Assembly: GCF_002584985.1 (NCBI RefSeq)
Contig: NZ_NUPZ01000041.1
Coordinates: 143,464 to 207,463 of the forward strand
Source: Bacillus sp. AFS029637
Lineage (GTDB): Bacteria > Bacillota > Bacilli > Bacillales > Bacillaceae_G
DNA: 64,000 nucleotides
Direction: 5' to 3'
The notes beneath the pieces are model-generated. The model did no database searches, was not told the origin of the DNA, and saw nothing but the letters and a program-made list of their open reading frames with translations. Within the stretch, counting starts at the first letter, position 1. Each line of letters begins with the position of its first letter. Positions 42,348 through 51,487 of the stretch are shown in pieces. The translations under genes were made by a program, and so were the position numbers.

Positions 42348-43206
42348 ACCCTACTTTATTTAAGAAGAACAATGTTATAACACCAGGTCCTGTATGTGCC
42401 CCGATTGCTGCTCCGATTGTATTTACAATAAATACTTCACAGCCAAATCTTTCAGTAATTAACTCTTTTAACGCTTCAGCTGTTTCTAAGTCATCACCGT
42501 GTGTTATACCAATTGTTTGACCTTTAAGGTCTTTTCCACGCTCTTCCATAATATCTACAATTCGGCCAAGTACTTTCTTTTTCCCTCTTACCTTTTCAAG
42601 TGGTACAAGTTTTCCTTCTTCCACGTTTAATATCGGCTTAATGTTTAATAAACCGCCGATAAAACCTGCTACTTTACTTAAGCGCCCGCCTCTAACAAGG
42701 TACTGTAAGTCAGCTACAGTGAAGATGTGTTCCATATGCTTCATTAGAAAAGCGACACGGTTTAAGATATCTTCTTTTGTTGCGCCTTCTTTTGCCATTT
42801 TAGCAGCCTCTAATACGACAAGCCCTTGACCTAGTGAAGCGCATTTCGTATCGATAATTTCTAAATCTAAGTTAGCGTATGTTTCTTTCACTTCTTCTTT
42901 AATAAGAACTGACGATTGATATGTACCTGATAGTTCAGATGAGAAAGCTAAATATATACAAGGATTACCTTCTTTTGCATAAGAAACAAATTTTTCTTGG
43001 AATGTTTCAAGTGAAGGCAATGACGTTCTGTAAGCCGCGCCTTCTTTCATGTTTTGCAATAATGTAACTGAATTTAATGTAACTCCATCTAAATACTCTG
43101 TTTCTGCTTCATCATATACACGGAGTGGAATTAAATCAATATCATATGCCCGCAGCAATTCTACCGGTAAATCCGCCGCACTATCCGTAATGATTTTAAC
43201 ACCCAT
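42346..43206 (-). CDS. DegV-family fatty-acid-binding protein (FakB-like)
   Basis: 286 residues. Begins MGVKIITDSAADLP, with the fatty-acid headgroup-binding Ser/Thr motifs YRTSLPSLETFQEKF and LAFSSELSGTYQSS, and the C-terminal ITHGDDLETAEAL and GAAIGAHTGPGVITLFF. Binds a fatty acid, probably presenting it to the FakA kinase. Monocistronic, full family length. Confidence 0.93.
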   Translation of the reverse strand: MGVKIITDSAADLPVELLRAYDIDLIPLRVYDEAETEYLDGVTLNSVTLLQNMKEGAAYRTSLPSLETFQEKFVSYAKEGNPCIYLAFSSELSGTYQSSVLIKEEVKETYANLDLEIIDTKCASLGQGLVVLEAAKMAKEGATKEDILNRVAFLMKHMEHIFTVADLQYLVRGGRLSKVAGFIGGLLNIKPILNVEEGKLVPLEKVRGKKKVLGRIVDIMEERGKDLKGQTIGITHGDDLETAEALKELITERFGCEVFIVNTIGAAIGAHTGPGVITLFFLNKVG

Positions 43207-43431
43207 TTTTAAACCTCTATTCTGTTAAAATATAAAAAAATAATAATAAATAATAGTACTTTTAAATTATATACGTAAAACATAAATGAAGAAAGGGAAA
43301 GACTTTATATTGTATGCACTATTCTTCAAAACTTGAACCACAGAGAAAAATCATTTCGATTTATCCTCTTTTCACCAGTTATTGAGCTATATATAATGAG
43401 AACATTAATACTTTTCCGAAAGGGGAGGCAT

Positions 43432-43863
43432 ATGGGTATACAACTAGCCACCATTCAAGATTTAGAATGGATTAATAATCAATATGCATCTGTAGGATTT
43501 GCACCAAGTGATTTAAAGCGGGATAAAGTTGCGATTATTACATGTAAGGGTGAGTATGCAGGTGTAGGTCGTTTAGTCCAAATTGACGGAGAGACTATGG
43601 AAATGGGTGGTATTTTCATCGCTCCTAAATTTAGAGGGTTACAATTAGCAGAAGCACTCGTTTCATTTTTAGTGCAAACAGCGCAGGAATCACATATTCA
43701 AAATGTATTCTGTCTCCCTTTCGAGGAATTAAAAAACTTTTATAAAAAATATGGTTTTACTGAAATAGATACTACACAAGAGGTTGTCCATCCAGTTATT
43801 CTAAAAAAATATAATTGGTGTTTAAAAACTTACGATAAACATGTATTACTATTTAAGTTGTGA
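43432..43863 (+). CDS. GNAT-family N-acetyltransferase
   Basis: 143 residues. Acetyl-CoA loop is IAPKFRGLQLAEALVSFLVQTA, then FCLPFEELKNFYKKYGFTEID. Substrate unknown. ATG at 43432 follows GGGGAGG; the longer upstream frame lacks a ribosome site. Confidence 0.82.
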   Translation: MGIQLATIQDLEWINNQYASVGFAPSDLKRDKVAIITCKGEYAGVGRLVQIDGETMEMGGIFIAPKFRGLQLAEALVSFLVQTAQESHIQNVFCLPFEELKNFYKKYGFTEIDTTQEVVHPVILKKYNWCLKTYDKHVLLFKL

Positions 43864-43929
43864 GTTTTCTTTACTTGTAGGGGATATACCTTCTAATACA
43901 CATCATGTTTTAACGAATATTTATCCGTT

Positions 43930-44049
43930 TTATCTATCGTATAATTGCATAATTTTTTCAATCAACCCATCAGTTGTATTTTGGATTTTTTCCCATCCCT
44001 TATTTGCTAGCTCGTTTACAAACTTGCTAGCATTATTTTTAAGTTTCAC
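43930..44049 (-). CDS. Small 39-residue helical peptide
   Basis: GTG start with AGGAG 9 bases upstream. The product begins MKLKNNASKFVNELANKGW and is a charged, likely single-helix peptide ending IMQLYDR. Spacing and composition look coding. It sits among putative spore genes, so a minor spore protein is possible, but no family is recognised. Confidence 0.5.
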   Translation of the reverse strand: MKLKNNASKFVNELANKGWEKIQNTTDGLIEKIMQLYDR

Positions 44050-44100
44050 TATTACATACTCCTGAAGATATTATTAGCTAATTTATGGAGATATGATCAT

Positions 44101-45120
44101 TTATTTAATCCGCACCCAAGCTTCCTGTTCTTGTAATAATTGTACTGTTAATTCCAATACAATATTTTGTATTAGCTGATACGCATTATCATGAAATGTA
44201 CTGCGCTCTGATATAAATTCTATACATTGAAAAATATAACCTTCTACAAGTAAACTCCCTTTTTCAATTTTAGATGGATTATTTCCTTCCTTTATTATTT
44301 TAGGCAATAAGAATTCTTTTTTTGTTAAAATAATTTCCTGTGACACCTCTTTTATCCCTGTAACTTTTTCTTTAAATTCCACTTTTTCTTGCAAACTAAT
44401 TTCACCTTTATATCTCCCTATTTCTATTGGTAGTTTCGCAGTTATATAATTATTTACGTCTGCCTCATCTTCCTTCTCTAATATTATACCGTGGATAGGA
44501 ATCCACGAAGATGCATCTACCCAATTCTCCTCCATATTCCCTTTTACTTTTTTATTAGGAAGTTCTAAAAGCACTCTCTTTTCATAAAGATTTGAAGAAA
44601 TTAAATTACAATTAACTTCTCCATGATAATGTTGCACTGTAGTTAATAACTTAGCATCCAGCTCACGCCCGCCTACATTTTGTTCATTACGAAATAGAAA
44701 CGCTTCTTGAGTTTTCACATTTATATTAGGGAATTTTATAAAACTAGTCACATCCGAAATAATAGAAAATGGAGTTTTTACTACTATTGAACGCACTGAA
44801 GTCTCTATTTTTGATCCTGAATCTATACTTTTTTTCTCTAATCCAATTTCTTTACTTTCTTTCTTTGATTCAATTGCTATTTCCTCTTCCTCTAATCTAA
44901 CCTCTTTATCTTCTTTTACTGATCCAGTTTCTTCTCTTTCTTTCTTTGATTCAATTGTCATTTCTTCTCTCTCTGGTTCAATTACTACGTCTTCTTTTTT
45001 TGATTCAATTTCTTCAATCCCCCCTTTTTTTCTTATTTCGCCCGAATCATCTTGACCATTCAGTATTTTCTCTTTGTAAACTTTGTTCCATATTTCCTTA
45101 CCAACCCATGGCTTATTCAT
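44101..45120 (-). CDS. Putative spore-surface protein with Glu/Lys-rich repeats and CsxC/SPOCS-like domain
   Basis: 339 residues. After MNKPWVGKEIWNK, a Glu/Lys-rich repeat zone (about 20-100, repeated ESKKE units visible in DNA and protein) precedes a beta-rich region. The end (SLLVEGYIFQCIEFI, then NIVLELTVQLLQEQE) parallels the next gene's LFVQGYIRKNIEY and KIVLDLTLKVLQVQ, so the two are related. I infer a coat or exosporium role. The ATG at 45120 sits after a G-run site. Confidence 0.65.
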   Translation of the reverse strand: MNKPWVGKEIWNKVYKEKILNGQDDSGEIRKKGGIEEIESKKEDVVIEPEREEMTIESKKEREETGSVKEDKEVRLEEEEIAIESKKESKEIGLEKKSIDSGSKIETSVRSIVVKTPFSIISDVTSFIKFPNINVKTQEAFLFRNEQNVGGRELDAKLLTTVQHYHGEVNCNLISSNLYEKRVLLELPNKKVKGNMEENWVDASSWIPIHGIILEKEDEADVNNYITAKLPIEIGRYKGEISLQEKVEFKEKVTGIKEVSQEIILTKKEFLLPKIIKEGNNPSKIEKGSLLVEGYIFQCIEFISERSTFHDNAYQLIQNIVLELTVQLLQEQEAWVRIK

Positions 45121-45204
45121 CACCATCCCCCCCCATCTGATGAAATTCATAAGAATATGCTTTTGGTACACGAGTATTTCATCATTATATATGTTTTATA
45201 ATAA

Positions 45205-45247
45205 TAAAAAAGACATTGTCTTTTTATTAAAGACAATGCCTTTTTTA
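45205..45247. terminator. Terminator between the paired spore-like genes
   Basis: AAAGACATTGTCTTT nested with AAAGACAATGCCTTTTTT; T-rich exits on both strands. Confidence 0.8.
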
Positions 45248-45250
45248 TTT

Positions 45251-45946
45251 TTATACTTGTACTTGTTGTACTTGCAACACTTTTAAAGTAAGGTCTAGTA
45301 CAATTTTTTCACGAAGAGTACCAAATGGCTCGTTTAATTCTGTTGGACAAGGGGAAAAGTCTAACTCGAAAAATTGAGCGCTTACTAATTCGCAATACGG
45401 TTGTTCATTATAAAAAACTGTATTTTCGAAGAAGTATTTGTCTAAACGTGGTAGATCACCATTTTTAGGATTAATAAAGTGAGAAGTAGTATCTGAGGAA
45501 GCAGCTACTAAAGCTAGTGATAGAAAATCAGCTTCCATTAAATCCGCAAAACCAGAAAATGGAACATTAGCAACGCGGTCATATAGCACTCCATTACACT
45601 CATCATTTGCATATTCAATATTTTTACGAATATATCCTTGTACAAATAATTTTGCTCTTGTAACTCGGCGGAAATTTGTACCTGGTACTGGAGTAAATGC
45701 TACAGGAACTAACTTGCATTGTGTTAAAAATACATTTTTTAAAATACGTTTAATTTCCACTGCTGGAGGATCTAATGAAATATCAGATTCTACAACAATT
45801 TGAATTGTTCTTTCTGCTAATACAACTGGTATTTTTACAATTGGCGCTCCTGGAGTAAGAATTGGTGTTGCAGCTGCATCACTTAATGGTGTTTGAGTTT
45901 GTCCTTCTACTTGACATGGTACATTAATTGGGCATTGTTCACTCAT
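45251..45946 (-). CDS. CsxC-like putative exosporium/coat protein
   Basis: 231 residues. Cys-containing N-terminus (MSEQCPINVPCQVEG), Pro/Ala-rich stretch, then a beta-rich domain (VLAERTIQIVVESDISLDPP, AKLFVQGYIRKNIEYAN) and conserved tail (REKIVLDLTLKVLQVQ). This resembles proteins annotated as CsxC-family in spore-formers. Structural role in the spore surface is inferred. AAAGGAG site. Related to the next gene at 44101. Confidence 0.7.
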   Translation of the reverse strand: MSEQCPINVPCQVEGQTQTPLSDAAATPILTPGAPIVKIPVVLAERTIQIVVESDISLDPPAVEIKRILKNVFLTQCKLVPVAFTPVPGTNFRRVTRAKLFVQGYIRKNIEYANDECNGVLYDRVANVPFSGFADLMEADFLSLALVAASSDTTSHFINPKNGDLPRLDKYFFENTVFYNEQPYCELVSAQFFELDFSPCPTELNEPFGTLREKIVLDLTLKVLQVQQVQV

Positions 45947-46481
45947 ATTTTATAATCTCCTTTATAAAAGAATTTAGAGCTTTTTAACTCTCTTTACTGT
46001 ATATGTACTTTTTCTATTAATGCGCGGGCTTGTATCATAGTCACTTTTATCATTTGCAAATATAAAGAGTGTTCTCTCTTTAATAATCAAATACACCCAG
46101 CTTAATATACCTAGTTTTTATGAATATTTACCTATTAAAAATGAAATTTCTTAACTAGAATCGCGGAAAAATACCATAATATGTTGAGTAAGTTCAATAG
46201 TTAAAAAGATAACAATATTTCCGAAGAAACTTTCAAAATTCTATTCTTAAATTTATTAAAACAGATAAAATTAATTTTGTTAATTTCTTCATTTCATAAT
46301 ATTCATGAACCAGCAAATTAATATTGGAAGCACCTTACCTTATTGTTAAAAAATAAAAACCGACTTTTTCAAGTCAGTTTTTATACCCAATTTGTCATTT
46401 TAAAAAAGGATTAATTAATATTAATTTAATAGGATTTATTAGCTTTTTTGTGTTGTTCAATTCGTATCAATCCCCGTTCAT
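45947..46481. other. Gene-free stretch upstream of the CsxC-like gene
   Basis: 535 AT-rich bases with one terminator-like hairpin at 46356-46382 (AAAAACCGACTT/AAGTCAGTTTTT), probably ending the GNAT transcript. I see no coding frame with a ribosome site. A mother-cell promoter is expected near 46000 but I could not place one confidently. Confidence 0.45.
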
Positions 46482-47252
46482 TTACCTATTATCCACAAAA
46501 TAAGTATCATAGGCCCTGTCAAAAATATATCCTAGCTTTTCTGCTAATTTGGCAGATGTAGTATTCGCTGCATCCCAGTTTGGATATTTACCCTTTTCTA
46601 AACAATCCAATATTAACGCCGCACTTACTACAGTCGCCAAACCTTTTCTTCTATGATTTTGATCAGTCGCAACTTCAATCTCAATTCCATCATCATAAAT
46701 GATATATGATGATGCACCGCATACAACTTCTCCTTTATACAAAATACAATACCCTATACCTCGGTTTATATAATCTTCAACTGATTGAAATTGACTTGTA
46801 AAATCTTCAGAGGCTTTATGTAATGTAGGGTTATTTACGATATCTTCATCTATTCTTCTTAACTCGTATCCTTTTGGAAGCACTGATATAAAAGATTGTA
46901 ATTTTGAACGATTAAAAACTTCAGCATTACGTTTGAATTTATAGCGTAAAAACTTATCTATTTTTCTTCCGTAAAATGTTTCTAAACGCTTTTTCCAATC
47001 TTCACTATTTACGATTACTAACATTCTATCAGGAATGTTACGTACTAATTCTTCTGTTTCTTTCGCATTTGAATCCCCAGCATAAAATGTGAAAATCCCT
47101 ATCGTAACTTGCGCTACTGTTGGATTTTCAAGATTATTTACCCAAGCGGTCCCCATATGTCCCTGTAAATAAGACAGTAAAACAACGTTATTGAAATCTT
47201 CGAACATAGTAACTAGTTTTTCTCTTGTATACATATTCGCTTCATATATCAT
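46482..47252 (-). CDS. GNAT acetyltransferase (PF12746 type)
   Basis: 256 residues. An N-terminal domain (about 1-130) is followed by a GNAT fold with SYIIYDDGIEIEVATDQNHRRKGLATVVSAALIL (acetyl-CoA loop HRRKGLAT) and a tail typical of this larger family, NWDAANTTSAKLAEKLGY. Substrate unknown. Start ATG after AGGAA. Confidence 0.87.
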   Translation of the reverse strand: MIYEANMYTREKLVTMFEDFNNVVLLSYLQGHMGTAWVNNLENPTVAQVTIGIFTFYAGDSNAKETEELVRNIPDRMLVIVNSEDWKKRLETFYGRKIDKFLRYKFKRNAEVFNRSKLQSFISVLPKGYELRRIDEDIVNNPTLHKASEDFTSQFQSVEDYINRGIGYCILYKGEVVCGASSYIIYDDGIEIEVATDQNHRRKGLATVVSAALILDCLEKGKYPNWDAANTTSAKLAEKLGYIFDRAYDTYFVDNR

Positions 47253-47542
47253 TTACATTCCTGCTTTCATTAGAATCCATGTACCTCTACTTTTTTCATA
47301 AGCCCTTTTATTCTACAAATATGCAAACGTCTACTAAATTCCATATAATTATAAAATATTCATAAATATAAAATTATTATAACATCTAATCAAAAAAGTA
47401 AAATTCACTTTTGCAATTTCAAAATACACATCTTTATATCTAAATAAAACCAATTTATTGAAAAACTTTTTCACGTATACCAAACCCATCTAAATAACTG
47501 TAAGATTAATTTGTAAATAAACTTTTTAAGGGGGATTATAAA

Positions 47543-48178
47543 ATGTCTGATTTCTATTCTCGTCTTTCAAAAAGTGATGCCGCTGTTCTTCTTGTGGATC
47601 ATCAAACTGGTCTAATTTCTAGCCTAGTGCGTGACTATGGAGCTGATGAGTTCAAAAATAATGTTTTAGCTCTTGCAAATACCGCTAAGTTTTTTGATTT
47701 ACCGGTTATTTTAACAACTAGCTTTGAAGATGGCCCAAATGGCCCACTTATGCAAGAATTAATTGAACTTTTTCCAAATGCGCCTAAAATAGCGCGTCCT
47801 GGACAAATAAACGCATGGGACAATGATGAATTTGTAAAAGCTATTGAAGCAACAGGTAAAAAACAGCTAATTATCGCAGGCGTCGTTACTGATGTTTGTG
47901 TTGCATTCCCAGCGCTATCTGCTGTAAATGCAGGATATGAAGTATTTGTGGCAACTGATGCATCTGGAACTTTTAATAAACAAGTCGCTAATGCCGCTCT
48001 TATGCGTATGGCCCATGGGGGAGTTCAACTCATGAACTGGTTTAGCGTTGCAGCTGAATTACAGCGTGACTGGCGAAATGATGTTGAAGGCTTTGGAGCT
48101 TTACTTGCTAAGCACCTTCCAAGTTATCAAAATATCATCGGAAGCTACATGGGAGCTCAAAAAGAATTTAGTAAATAA
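47543..48178 (+). CDS. Isochorismatase-family cysteine hydrolase (YcaC-like)
   Basis: 211 residues. Catalytic triad residues appear as Asp in LLVDHQTGL, Lys in the GKKQLIIAG region and Cys in VVTDVCVAFPALSA. The overall pattern (NGPLMQELIELFPNAPKIARPGQINAWDND) resembles YcaC hydrolases, whose substrate is unknown. AAGGGGG precedes the ATG and a terminator follows. Confidence 0.9.
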   Translation: MSDFYSRLSKSDAAVLLVDHQTGLISSLVRDYGADEFKNNVLALANTAKFFDLPVILTTSFEDGPNGPLMQELIELFPNAPKIARPGQINAWDNDEFVKAIEATGKKQLIIAGVVTDVCVAFPALSAVNAGYEVFVATDASGTFNKQVANAALMRMAHGGVQLMNWFSVAAELQRDWRNDVEGFGALLAKHLPSYQNIIGSYMGAQKEFSK

Positions 48179-48230
48179 CACAATTATTAATTAATCTTAA
48201 AAAAAGTTACTCACAACTATTTGCATAGTA

Positions 48231-48257
48231 AAAAAGGGCTACTTCAATAGCCCTTTT
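48231..48257 (+). terminator. Terminator
   Basis: AAAAAGGGCTA/TAGCCCTTTT stem with a 6-base loop, downstream of the isochorismatase-family gene. Confidence 0.8.
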
Positions 48258-48373
48258 CTTATTTGCTTTACTAACATTCATATTAACAAAGCAATTTTTT
48301 CGTTAATACAATTCAATTCATATATATAAAAACTCTCACTATCTTGCAAGAGGATTAATCAATTATAAATACG

Positions 48374-49153
48374 TTATATTTCCTTCTTAGAAGTAAAGGA
48401 TTCTGTGGCACCATTTGTATATATTTTAGTCAACTTAATAATTGACTTATACAAAGTATGATCATCAATTATCATTTTTTTCATCTCTTCAATCTCAACA
48501 TTACCAGTCCCACTTTCTATTTTTAAACAGTTCGAAATGTTGAGATATCCCCTTGATGCGAAAAGAATAATAAACGTAACATCAGGGAAATTAATGAACA
48601 GTACTCCAAACTTCAAAGGATTCGCAGCTGTATTCGATAAAACTAATCGAAAATCTAACAGTTCAGGTACTTGCACAAAATCTTTAGAAACAACCGCTTC
48701 CCCAACTATTGTAACCTGCTTCACTGCATTGCCATTTTCATCTGTAAATTTAGTACAACTAGGCGCATCAATTGTTTTTGCTTGTAGAGATACATTCAAT
48801 TCTGGATTGTGAAAGTCAAAAAAGAGTGTACTTCCCTCCGTTAAACATTGTGGACAAACATTTCCAAGTAGACTAAAATCCTCTTCAATAAATTTAACTT
48901 TCGTTTTACAACTACACACTTTTCCTATTCGAATTGCATCAATCTTTGAACAATCTACAAAGATAACATCATTGTCCTCTTGTACGAATGATACGATGCC
49001 TTTCATATTATTAAATGAGAGAAAATAAGATACAACAATTTCGTTTCCAGCTATTACGACACTTTCAACCTTTGTAAAAGGTTCTAAACTTCGTAAAAAT
49101 TCACAAATTCTATTCTTGCGACATCTATAATTACGTTTCGGCTCACAATCCAC
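48374..49153 (-). CDS. Cys-containing putative spore protein, unknown function
   Basis: 259 residues. Basic Cys-rich N-terminus (MDCEPKRNYRCRKNRICEFL), central CSCK and CPQC pairs that may form a metal or disulfide site, then a beta-rich C-terminus. GTG start after GGAG. A CATAnnnTA sigma-K-like -10 (49194-49202) is upstream. I infer a mother-cell spore-surface protein. Not recognised as a named family. Confidence 0.6.
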   Translation of the reverse strand: MDCEPKRNYRCRKNRICEFLRSLEPFTKVESVVIAGNEIVVSYFLSFNNMKGIVSFVQEDNDVIFVDCSKIDAIRIGKVCSCKTKVKFIEEDFSLLGNVCPQCLTEGSTLFFDFHNPELNVSLQAKTIDAPSCTKFTDENGNAVKQVTIVGEAVVSKDFVQVPELLDFRLVLSNTAANPLKFGVLFINFPDVTFIILFASRGYLNISNCLKIESGTGNVEIEEMKKMIIDDHTLYKSIIKLTKIYTNGATESFTSKKEI

Positions 49154-49193
49154 TTACACTCCATCCCTTCCCTATTTGTTTTTATCTAATACA

Positions 49194-49202
49194 TATAATA
49201 TG
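49194..49202 (-). promoter_or_regulatory. Candidate sigma-K -10 element
   Basis: CATATTATA on the minus strand matches CATAnnnTA, about 41 bases before the GTG of the putative spore protein. A -35 AC at the right distance is not clear. Confidence 0.3.
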
Positions 49203-49365
49203 AGCGGAATATAAGAAAAGCTTGGACAATATAACTTTAACGTAGGAATATAGTTACCTACTCATCACATTAATAATGAAATTACGTCAATAATGCGTAA
49301 TAACACATAAATTTTCCTATAAATACATATAACAATTTCATCTTTCATGAAAAAAACGTTATAAT

Positions 49366-49516
49366 AAAGTGAAACTTTCATTAGCGGGAAGATTTCCCCC
49401 ACTAATGGTTAGTTGAACCAATCGAGCTCTTACAGGCAGTTATCTGCCACGCTTCTCATCATTCGCTTCTTCACCTTTGGGTGGGAGTTACTGCTCGTTA
49501 GCGCGGGATGATGTGT
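49366..49516 (+). repeat. Structured intergenic repeat in a gene leader (bcr-like)
   Basis: Begins AAAGTGAAACTTT right after a TATAAT (49360-49365), then CCCCCACTAATGG, ACCAATCGAGCT, a CACC-tttg-GGTG hairpin and CATCAT/ATGATG arms. Shares AAAGTGAAA and ACCAATCGAGCT with the minus-strand element at 60205-60293. It would form the 5' leader of the next gene. Confidence 0.65.
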
Positions 49517-49552
49517 AGCCTCTACGATTACGTTATAAAGGAGATTAAAACA

Positions 49553-49873
49553 ATGGCTAAAATTAAAGTATACCAAGCAAAAGAAGAAAATATGGAAGCA
49601 GTAAAAAACATCATTGATGTTGAGGAACAAAACCCAACTGCTGAAAACTTACAAAATCTATACGCATGTGTATTAGATACTGAAGATATGGCATTACCTG
49701 AATCATATATTGAAGAAGATATCTTAATTGATTCTATTGAAGTTATGGTTAACGCTTCTCAAAGCAAAGTAAGAGACTTAGGTACATACGATGTAATCGA
49801 AGTTCAAAACAAAGGTAAGAAAACACAAATTTTATTATTAGCAGACGAAGAATACGAAATTATCGAAGGCTAA
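49553..49873 (+). CDS. Small acidic protein, unknown function
   Basis: 106 residues: MAKIKVYQAKEENMEAV, then LYACVLDTEDMALPESYIEEDILIDSIEVMVN and a beta tail (TQILLLADEEYEIIEG). Soluble, acidic. Not recognised. AAAGGAGA precedes the ATG, and the transcript carries a bcr-like repeat in its leader. Confidence 0.65.
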   Translation: MAKIKVYQAKEENMEAVKNIIDVEEQNPTAENLQNLYACVLDTEDMALPESYIEEDILIDSIEVMVNASQSKVRDLGTYDVIEVQNKGKKTQILLLADEEYEIIEG

Positions 49874-49891
49874 TTTAACGCCGTACATACG

Positions 49892-49925
49892 AAAAAGCTC
49901 CTTTCAACTTTGAAAGGAGCTTTTT
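49892..49925. terminator. Bidirectional terminator
   Basis: AAAAAGCTCCTTTC/GAAAGGAGCTTTTT perfect 14-bp stem between convergent genes. Confidence 0.9.
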
Positions 49926-49927
49926 CA

Positions 49928-51463
49928 TTACGCTTTTGATGTTTCACTCTTTTTATTCATTTGTTGTTTCTTAATTACCATGCGCTCATTTCCCATAAAG
50001 AAAATGAATATGAATGCTAAACCAGCTGGTACTAATGCCCACATGAACGTTTGAACGATTGAACTAGAAAGAGCTTCAATAATTTTATCTAATATTTGCG
50101 GAGGAATTTGAGATCTTGCCGATTCTGATAGAATGGCTCTTGAATCTCCTAATGCATTTGTATTCATTCCTCCGCTCATCCCTTTAAAAGCTTCCTCTAA
50201 TTGATCTTGGAAACCTGTTCTTTGGATCATTCCAAAGATTGTAATACCAAGTGTCATTCCTAATGAACGAATGAAATTACTCGTTGAAGTCGCAGATCCG
50301 CGCTGTTCCATACCAAAGTTATGAATAGCTGCCATACTTAGCACAGAGAAGGAGAATCCGACTCCAAAACCAATTATAATCATGTACATAGTTAATAATA
50401 CACGGCTTGTTTCTGGGGTTAACGTACTTAATAAGAATAATCCAATTAGCATAATAACTGCAGAAATAATCATAATGTTTCGGTAGCTAAGCTTTGTCGT
50501 TAAAAATCCGCCTAATTGAGCTGTTACAACTGACCCTAACATCATCGGTAAAAGTAATAATCCGGAGTTTGTTGCGGTACCACCGTATACACCTTGAATA
50601 AATAGCGGTATGTATACAGTTGCTGACATAAACGCAGCACCGTAACATAAGGCAATAATTGTACTCATTCCAAATAAGCGTTGTTTAAACATTTCAAATG
50701 AAATGATTGGCTCTTCGACTTTTCGCTCAATAACAATAAATGCGATTATTAAAATAGAGAATCCACCAAATAAACTTAAAATAAAGCTAGAATCCCAATC
50801 ATATTTTTGACCACCTAACTCTAAGGCGAACATTAAACAAATTACTGCACCAACTAAAGTAATTGCGCCAAACCAATCAATTTTTTGCTTTCTATGAACT
50901 CGTGACTCTTTATAAAAGAATGTAATAAAAATAAGTGCTAAAATACCAAGTGGTAAGTTAATGTAAAATACCCAGTGCCAACTAATGTAATCTGTAATAT
51001 ATGCGCCTAGTAGTGGCCCAAAAATACTCGATAAGCCAAATACTGCTCCGAATAACCCGCCCATTTTCCCACGCTTTTCAGGAGGGAAAATATCAAAAAC
51101 GATTGTAAAAGCGATCGGTACTAATGCCCCGCCGCCAATACCTTGAATAGCACGATAAATACCTAACTGTGTAATATTTTCAGCAGTGCCACAAAGTGCC
51201 GAACCAATCATAAAGACGATTAAACCAAAAATAAAGAATCTCTTTCTACCATACATATCTGATAGTTTACCGAAAATCGGCATACCTGCCATTTCTGCAA
51301 CCATATAGGCAGAAACGACCCATACAAAGTTTTCAAGGCCTCCTAAGTCACCAACGATTGTTCCCATCGCTGTTACGACAATGGTATTATCCATTGATGC
51401 CATTAAAATACCTAGCAATAAACCCGCCACAACAAAGCCGAGCTTATTATTCTTCTCAACCAT
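49928..51463 (-). CDS. DHA2-family (EmrB/QacA) MFS drug exporter
   Basis: 511 residues with about 14 membrane helices, as expected for DHA2 drug:proton antiporters. Motifs: MDNTIVVTAMGTIVGDLGG near helix 1, GKLSDMYGRKRFF after helix 2 (MFS motif A) and GAVFGLSSIFGPLLGAYI (motif C of drug exporters). The ATG at 51463 has GGGAG upstream; the ATG 7 codons earlier has no ribosome site. It starts just 24 bases after the bactofilin operon's last stop and may be cotranscribed with it. Confidence 0.9.
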   Translation of the reverse strand: MVEKNNKLGFVVAGLLLGILMASMDNTIVVTAMGTIVGDLGGLENFVWVVSAYMVAEMAGMPIFGKLSDMYGRKRFFIFGLIVFMIGSALCGTAENITQLGIYRAIQGIGGGALVPIAFTIVFDIFPPEKRGKMGGLFGAVFGLSSIFGPLLGAYITDYISWHWVFYINLPLGILALIFITFFYKESRVHRKQKIDWFGAITLVGAVICLMFALELGGQKYDWDSSFILSLFGGFSILIIAFIVIERKVEEPIISFEMFKQRLFGMSTIIALCYGAAFMSATVYIPLFIQGVYGGTATNSGLLLLPMMLGSVVTAQLGGFLTTKLSYRNIMIISAVIMLIGLFLLSTLTPETSRVLLTMYMIIIGFGVGFSFSVLSMAAIHNFGMEQRGSATSTSNFIRSLGMTLGITIFGMIQRTGFQDQLEEAFKGMSGGMNTNALGDSRAILSESARSQIPPQILDKIIEALSSSIVQTFMWALVPAGLAFIFIFFMGNERMVIKKQQMNKKSETSKA

Positions 51464-51487
51464 ATCTCGTATTCTCCCTCGCATTAC

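Noticed and set aside
43841-44065. Plus-strand 74-codon frame after the GNAT gene
   Set aside because: No ribosome site; the minus strand here has a short frame with AGGAG and a coherent charged helix.
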